Source of the DNA: Sphingomonas limnosediminicola
GTDB taxonomy: Bacteria > Pseudomonadota > Alphaproteobacteria > Sphingomonadales > Sphingomonadaceae
Assembly: GCF_039537965.1 (NCBI RefSeq)
Contig: NZ_BAABBM010000001.1
Coordinates: forward strand, 1,302,001-1,366,000
Reading direction: 5' to 3'
Length of the DNA: 64,000 nucleotides
The notes beneath the pieces are model-generated. The model was not told the DNA's origin, searched no databases, and saw only the letters and a program-made list of their open reading frames with translations. A program made the translations under genes and the position numbers. Shown piece by piece: positions 59,036 to 64,000 of the stretch (position 1 is the first letter of the stretch; each line of letters begins with the position of its first letter).

Positions 59036-62000
59036 TGACCCAGACAGCCAATTTCGACACCAGCCGCCGCACTCGGCCTTATCGCAAGCTGATGCTCTCC
59101 TGCGCATCGGCCGCACTGGCCGTTGTCGCGGCACATCCCCAAAAGGCTTCCGCGCAAGCTTTCCAAGGGACAATTGGCTCCTCGACCGGCGGTGTCGTCC
59201 GTACGCCGACAACAGGCACGACCGAGACGATCACTGTCGGATCCAGCACCGCAACCATCAACTGGACTGCGACCGGCCAACCGTCGGGAGGCTCTGTCAA
59301 TTTTCTCCCCAGCGGAAGCACCGCAACCTTCACCAGCGCTGAGGGAGTGACCGACTATACGGTTCTCAACCGCATTTCGGCCGGCGGGTCGCCGATCTCG
59401 CTCAACGGGCACGTCATTTCGACGCTGCAGGGCACGAGCACCACCGGCGGCAAAGTCTGGTTCTCGACTCCCGGCGGGATCGTCGTCGGCGCCACGGCCG
59501 TTTTCGATGTCGGCGGTCTGCTGCTGACCAGCGCCGACGTGACGAACCTGTCGACAAACCCGAGTGGCTTCTCGGCGTCGTTCAGCGCGACGAACCCGGG
59601 CAGCGCAGTGACTATCGCTGACGGCGCGCAGATCAATGCGCTCCAAAGGAACAGCTACGTTGCCTTGGTAGCGCCACGGGTCGAGCAAAACGGAACGGTG
59701 CGGGTGAATGGCTCGGCCGCTTATGTCGGCGCGCAAGCCGTCACGATGACGATGAACCAGGGTCTGTTCGACATCGCAGTCGATGCCGGAACCGACGACT
59801 ATAACGGCGTGGTTCACACGGGAAGGACGACCGGGCCCGCGAACGAAACACCGGCGGATCATCACAGCATCTACATGGTCGCGGTTCCGAAGAACCAGGC
59901 GATGACGATGTTGCTGAGCGGCGATGTCGGCTTCGATGCGACGACCGCGTCCGTCAAGAACGGACAAATCATTTTGTCGAGCGGAAACTTTGGGCCGCAA
60001 CCGGCAGAAGGTGAGCCAAATGGCCTCGGTTCAATCAGCTTCTCTGGAGGTAACTTCAGTTCCTCGGTGACCGGCAAGGCGACCGGATGGATCGACGCCG
60101 ACGGCGGCGGTTGGACGTTGCGCTTTGGCGGCGACCTCAACCTGATCGCGGGCCCCGCGATCCGTGTGCTTGCCGGTGACGGTGAGACGATCACGATTAA
60201 TGGTGCAGCTAAGCTCGTCGCCGGCAACGAAATTATCGTTGCTGCAGATGGCGGGTCGATCAGCGCAGATTCGCTCGTCGCTCGCACGGTCGGCAGCGAT
60301 TTCGACGGGTATGTTTTATTAGAGGCTGCGAGTGGCTGGGAGGGCAATCCGGGATCCCTCTCATTCGGCTCGACCCTGATTAAGGGCGACGGGCCAGACG
60401 GAATAAATGGAACGATTGCCGTCGTGACCGACTCCGGATCGACGATCAGTCTGGGTCAGGCCGACCTCCGTGCATCAGGCACTGGAAGCATCTTCCTTGC
60501 AGCCGGGAGCTGTGACTGCGGCGGCGAGGGAGAGCAGTTTTCGTTGCAAGCCGCGAGCCTTGGCGAAGGCGGCGGGATCTCGGCGGACAGTCTATTTCTC
60601 ATCGCCAGCGAGGACATCGATGTATTTGTCGCAGGCGGAGCAGATATCGACATATCCGGCACGATGCAGGGTTACGCCGCGCAAACAGCCTGGTTGCACT
60701 CTGACGGGTCGTCGAGCGTATTGCGTGCAAACGTGATCGGTCTGAACGCGATGACGATCCTCGACGATGCTCCGGTTATCGCGGACATCGTGCGCTTCTC
60801 TGCAAAAAGGGACCTCACCGTCGGCGACCTTAACGCAGGAGACCTGATCGCACTCGACGCGGGCGGCGATATCTTAGGCCGCGACCTCAAAGCGATGCAT
60901 TCCCTTCGCGTCGCTGCGCTAGGCGCGGTCCAGTTGGGTGATCTAAGCTCGGAGAGCGTGAACGCGGTAGCGCTGACCGGCGATCTGGTCGCTGGCGATG
61001 TCCATGCCGGCAACGCGATCATTACCGCCGTCGGTTATACCACGCTTGGCGACGTCACGGCGACCGACACGGCGTTCCTGACCTCCGGGATCAACCTAGT
61101 GGCCGGCGATCTCGACGCAACCAACTCGCTTGACGTACACGTTGCAGGAGCTGCCGACTTGAACAGCGTGTCGTCGAAATTGATGCGCATTACCGGCAGC
61201 GAACTCAATATCGCGCGCATCACCGGCGTCGACGTGACGATGTGGAGCCAAGGAGACCTCAACCTCGGCGATATCACCGCGACAGGCGCTGTCCGTCTGA
61301 ATGCTAAGGGCGACATTCACGTCGGCGATGTCGACCCTACCACCGTCCAGATGGATGCTGGAGGCGACCTCTTCGTTCAGGATGTTGAAGCGTCCGATAG
61401 CGCCAGCTTCACCGCAGGCGGCCTCGCCTCATTCTTCGGAACGGTCTCCGCACCAACGATCACTGTGACCTCCGGCGACATCAACGTTGCTGACGGCGCG
61501 TCGCTCGGCGTTTCAGGGGTCACTAAGATGCTGACGCTCAACGCGGTCAGTGATCGGCCCATCATCCTTGGCGAGGGCGGCAATCCGTCGGAGGGGCAGT
61601 ACGTACTGTCGGAGGACGGCGACATCCACTCGGAAGCGGTTGAGCTCCACGCGAAGGGCCGCGGTGACAGCGCTGCGCCGGACATCCTCGTATATGGCGC
61701 GGACCTTCAAGGCAGCGCCGGCGACGGCGGCGAGTTGAAGTCGATCACGCTTCAGACCGACGGTTCCGTCTCGATCCTCGGCGATGTCCGTTTCATCGAC
61801 GCCGCATCGACCGACAAGATCAGCATCCAGGCGGGCGGCAAGATCATTGTCGACACAGACACCGGCAGCATCGTGATGACCGATTCCGCAGGGCATCTGT
61901 CGGGGACGCTCGACCTTCAAGCCGGCGATATCTGGGTCGGTGATGGCGCGCTGCTCGACCAGCTTGCCGGAGATCCCAACTTCTCGGGCCGCGACACAGC

Positions 62001-62547
62001 GCTCGCGACGCATTCTGGCGCGGACAACCCAGACGGCTATCTGCGCGCCGGCACGATCACTGCATCGGTCGCTGACTCGTTCTTCATCCAGAACAGCGGA
62101 ACGGCCGATCTCTTCGCGGGAATCGATACCGGCGACGGCGGCCTGTCGCTGACCAGCACCGGAACGCTTCCGGCAACGGTGATCGCTTACGGCCGTCAAA
62201 CGCTATCGACGGGACAAGTGATCACCAACGAAGACTTCCTAGGTGGCGTTCAGTTGTCGGGCACCGCGGGTTTCACCACGGATTCCGAGGTGAACGGTTG
62301 CGCCATTGGCGGGGGCAGCTGCGATAAGCTCGCCTTCTCCTTCGATTATTCGCAAGTGGTCGGCGGCGTCAGCGGCGACGACAATGACAGCGATGACGAC
62401 CAGAGCGATGCGGACAGTGAAGACGCATCGTCAGCGGATCCGTCGCTCAAGCTGATCAATACGGCACCGGTCAACCTCGACCACCAGATTGATGATCCGG
62501 TGACGAGCGGCGGCGACGTCGTGGTCGGCGGAGGCGGACCGAACTGA
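59035..62547 (+). CDS. TpsA-like secreted beta-helix exoprotein, 1170 aa
   Basis: A signal region (RKLMLSCASAALAVVAAHPQ) is followed by the haemagglutination-activity/TPS domain (GSVNFLPSGSTATFTSAEGV; VFSTPGGIVVGATAVF-like, read WFSTPGGIVVGATAVFDVGG) that TpsB recognises. The rest is a long series of short repeats of the form GDLxAxDxIxLxAxGD, consistent with a right-handed beta-helix. The C-terminus is Asp/Ser-rich (DDNDSDDDQSDADSED) and may be a calcium-binding or disordered end. It is probably an adhesin or surface exoprotein. Confidence 0.87.
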   Translation: MTQTANFDTSRRTRPYRKLMLSCASAALAVVAAHPQKASAQAFQGTIGSSTGGVVRTPTTGTTETITVGSSTATINWTATGQPSGGSVNFLPSGSTATFTSAEGVTDYTVLNRISAGGSPISLNGHVISTLQGTSTTGGKVWFSTPGGIVVGATAVFDVGGLLLTSADVTNLSTNPSGFSASFSATNPGSAVTIADGAQINALQRNSYVALVAPRVEQNGTVRVNGSAAYVGAQAVTMTMNQGLFDIAVDAGTDDYNGVVHTGRTTGPANETPADHHSIYMVAVPKNQAMTMLLSGDVGFDATTASVKNGQIILSSGNFGPQPAEGEPNGLGSISFSGGNFSSSVTGKATGWIDADGGGWTLRFGGDLNLIAGPAIRVLAGDGETITINGAAKLVAGNEIIVAADGGSISADSLVARTVGSDFDGYVLLEAASGWEGNPGSLSFGSTLIKGDGPDGINGTIAVVTDSGSTISLGQADLRASGTGSIFLAAGSCDCGGEGEQFSLQAASLGEGGGISADSLFLIASEDIDVFVAGGADIDISGTMQGYAAQTAWLHSDGSSSVLRANVIGLNAMTILDDAPVIADIVRFSAKRDLTVGDLNAGDLIALDAGGDILGRDLKAMHSLRVAALGAVQLGDLSSESVNAVALTGDLVAGDVHAGNAIITAVGYTTLGDVTATDTAFLTSGINLVAGDLDATNSLDVHVAGAADLNSVSSKLMRITGSELNIARITGVDVTMWSQGDLNLGDITATGAVRLNAKGDIHVGDVDPTTVQMDAGGDLFVQDVEASDSASFTAGGLASFFGTVSAPTITVTSGDINVADGASLGVSGVTKMLTLNAVSDRPIILGEGGNPSEGQYVLSEDGDIHSEAVELHAKGRGDSAAPDILVYGADLQGSAGDGGELKSITLQTDGSVSILGDVRFIDAASTDKISIQAGGKIIVDTDTGSIVMTDSAGHLSGTLDLQAGDIWVGDGALLDQLAGDPNFSGRDTALATHSGADNPDGYLRAGTITASVADSFFIQNSGTADLFAGIDTGDGGLSLTSTGTLPATVIAYGRQTLSTGQVITNEDFLGGVQLSGTAGFTTDSEVNGCAIGGGSCDKLAFSFDYSQVVGGVSGDDNDSDDDQSDADSEDASSADPSLKLINTAPVNLDHQIDDPVTSGGDVVVGGGGPN

Positions 62548-62560
62548 GCGGAGGTTTAAG

Positions 62561-64000
62561 ATGGGCAAGTCAGCCATTGCCATTGCAGTCGCGTTCGCGT
62601 CCCTAGGCGCTGCTGCATCCGCGCCTGCGACGCCGCTGAGTGTCCGCGACAGTTTTCGGATCGGAACCTCTGGCACGATTTTCTGCTCGGCGCAGAACAA
62701 TGCATCGGACCCGGCGCTGAAGGGCATGTTCGACGTCGCTTATTCTGTCACCTGCCGCGACGCTGCCGCGCCCGTCGGCAAGATGTACAAACTCAGAACT
62801 GCGGCTGACGCACCGGCTCGGCTCGCTGCTGCCCGTGCTGCACTTGCCGATTGCTCGGCGCCGACATCCGGAAACATTCAGGACCTCGGCCGCGTCGAAG
62901 TCATCGACTGCAAGCTCAAGAGCGCCGACATCGGCTATCGCGTCTACCAGTACCAGAAAGGCAAGCTGCTTTACGCCGCCGAAGGTCTGACCGGCTACGA
63001 CAGCGCACTTCAGCTCGGACTGCGCAGCATCGTCGCCGACGAACCGGTCAAGGGTGAAATTTCGATCGCCACAACCGGTGCCGGCGATCCGGCCGCATTC
63101 GCGCGCGTCCAGGCCGGCACGCTCGACCCGAGCAAGGCGTTGGCCGAAGCCTATCGCCGCAACAATGCGGGAAGCTACGCTGAGGCCGCGGAGTTCTTCG
63201 CTACCGTCAGCAACGCGACAGACGCGCCACTAAGCCGCGCCGAAGGGCTCGCCAATGAGGCGCTCCAGAAATCGAACCTGGGCCGCTACGCCGAGGCGGA
63301 CTCCCTCTTTGCGCGCGCCGCGGAACAGCTGGACACCGACCCCCTGGTCGCACGGCGGTTGCGCAATTATCGCGCGATGCACTTGCTGAACCAAAATGAC
63401 CCGAAGGCAGCGCTCGCCGAACTGGACAAGCCCCTGCCGAAGGCGGCGCAGGGTGCCGGCAACGACAAGTCCGGCCTCAACATCGACGCGGTCACGTCGA
63501 AGCGGCTGAACGCCGACAATCGCCTTGGCCAACAACTCGGGACCGATAGTGACGAATTGCTGCCGGCCGAAAAGGTCGAGATTCTCGACGCGCAGGCACT
63601 GCAGCTTCGCGGCACCGCGCTTCGACTGACCGGCGATCTGGCGGCGGCGAACGGCGCGCTTCGCAGCGCCGAAGCCAAGCTGGAAGCGATGCGTGGCGGC
63701 AAGGTGACGTCTGTCGTCTGGATGCGTGCGCAGATCCTTGGCGACCTCGCCGCGATCGCGGAGGAATCGAAAAAGCCTGCCGAAGCCGATCGCCTGTATC
63801 GGCAAGGCGTCGCGCTGCTGGAGACCAACTATCCGGGTTCGGCAGCTTTGCTGAGCGCCCGGGCACGGCTGGCCGGTTATCTCGCGCGCAATGGCCAGGC
63901 GCCCGCCGCCGAAGCAATGTTCCGCGATATCGTCCACTCGCAGCCTGACGCCGCCAATTTGCCGCCATCGTTCGCGCAAGTGCTTCGGCCCTACATCGAC
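62561..64000 (+). CDS. Exported TPR protein, probable N-terminal part of a CHAT-domain protein (runs off window)
   Basis: GGAGGTTTAAG precedes ATG 62561. The product opens with a signal peptide (MGKSAIAIAVAFASLGAAAS), a small Cys-containing domain (to about 150) and then repeated TPR-like helices (AEAYRRNNAGSYAEAAEFFA; GRYAEADSLFARAAEQLD; ADRLYRQGVALLETNYPG). No stop occurs in the 480 codons seen. Comparable genes next to TPS loci in sphingomonads continue into a CHAT (caspase-like) peptidase; that end is outside the window. It begins 13 bases after the TpsA stop. Confidence 0.7.
   Translation, partial: MGKSAIAIAVAFASLGAAASAPATPLSVRDSFRIGTSGTIFCSAQNNASDPALKGMFDVAYSVTCRDAAAPVGKMYKLRTAADAPARLAAARAALADCSAPTSGNIQDLGRVEVIDCKLKSADIGYRVYQYQKGKLLYAAEGLTGYDSALQLGLRSIVADEPVKGEISIATTGAGDPAAFARVQAGTLDPSKALAEAYRRNNAGSYAEAAEFFATVSNATDAPLSRAEGLANEALQKSNLGRYAEADSLFARAAEQLDTDPLVARRLRNYRAMHLLNQNDPKAALAELDKPLPKAAQGAGNDKSGLNIDAVTSKRLNADNRLGQQLGTDSDELLPAEKVEILDAQALQLRGTALRLTGDLAAANGALRSAEAKLEAMRGGKVTSVVWMRAQILGDLAAIAEESKKPAEADRLYRQGVALLETNYPGSAALLSARARLAGYLARNGQAPAAEAMFRDIVHSQPDAANLPPSFAQVLRPYID

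Noticed and set aside
59029..60000. 323-aa minus-strand reading opposite the TpsA gene
   Set aside because: It is Arg-rich and low in hydrophobic structure, the usual look of an antisense shadow in GC-rich DNA.

Overview
The window is GC-rich and tightly packed. Its genes (TonB-dependent receptors, a psp operon led by a likely sigma54 promoter, bkd genes, DUF3297, PadR and HxlR regulators, a two-partner secretion locus) fit an alphaproteobacterium of the Sphingomonadales. The genus cannot be fixed from the sequence alone.

Positions 1 to about 14206 look like one arm of a genomic island integrated at the 3' end of a tRNA-Glu gene (14204-14279, minus strand). A DUF4102-type tyrosine integrase (12806-14041) sits next to that tRNA; the other end of the island is outside the window. 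The left part holds small hypothetical genes, an SNase-like protein and a coiled-coil protein. A gene-poor stretch follows (2434-3322) that carries an unusually ordered set of repeats. The centre of the island is a tightly coupled plus-strand cluster: a sigma-like factor and a partner protein, then a ubiquitin-like protein ending in Gly-Gly, a JAMM metalloprotease, a ThiF/E1-like adenylating enzyme, a C25 (caspase-fold) peptidase and a small acidic protein. Converging on it is a minus-strand operon of an HTH regulator, an AAA ATPase and a subtilisin-like protease. No E2 is seen. I read this as a candidate ubiquitin-like modification and protease system, possibly defensive. That reading is inference and it is the main discovery candidate here.

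From 14.3 to 35.5 kb the chromosome is conserved: a secreted NTF2-like protein and a His/Met-rich outer-membrane-like protein (probable copper handling), a hypoxanthine-DNA glycosylase, a glycosyltransferase, a PadR regulator with a palindromic operator, rarA, a mechanosensitive-type channel, tRNA-Thr, an L,D-transpeptidase, a VIT-family transporter, a serine hydrolase and exonuclease III. These are followed by a threonine synthase/CDF zinc exporter pair beside a ZnuD-like receptor, and then the psp operon (short exported peptide, pspA, pspC, pspB-like).

A 2.66 kb IS1595-family element (35565-38219) with an exact 8-bp target duplication lies in the divergent promoter region between a DUF3297 gene and the branched-chain 2-oxoacid dehydrogenase operon. 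It carries four passenger genes, one of them frameshifted.

From 38.3 to 54.9 kb come the bkd genes (E1alpha, E1beta, E2), an azoreductase divergent from an HxlR regulator, an aspartyl beta-hydroxylase-like protein and a homodimeric PDH/transketolase-like enzyme. Next is an acyl-CoA/acetate cluster (MaoC hydratase, CoA ester lyase, alcohol dehydrogenase, acetyl-CoA synthetase, DUF3833, MFS transporter), then 6-phosphogluconolactonase, TonB and a KGG stress protein. The last part holds a TonB-dependent receptor and a two-partner secretion operon (TpsB, TpsA-like, then a TPR protein that runs off the end and probably carries a CHAT domain).
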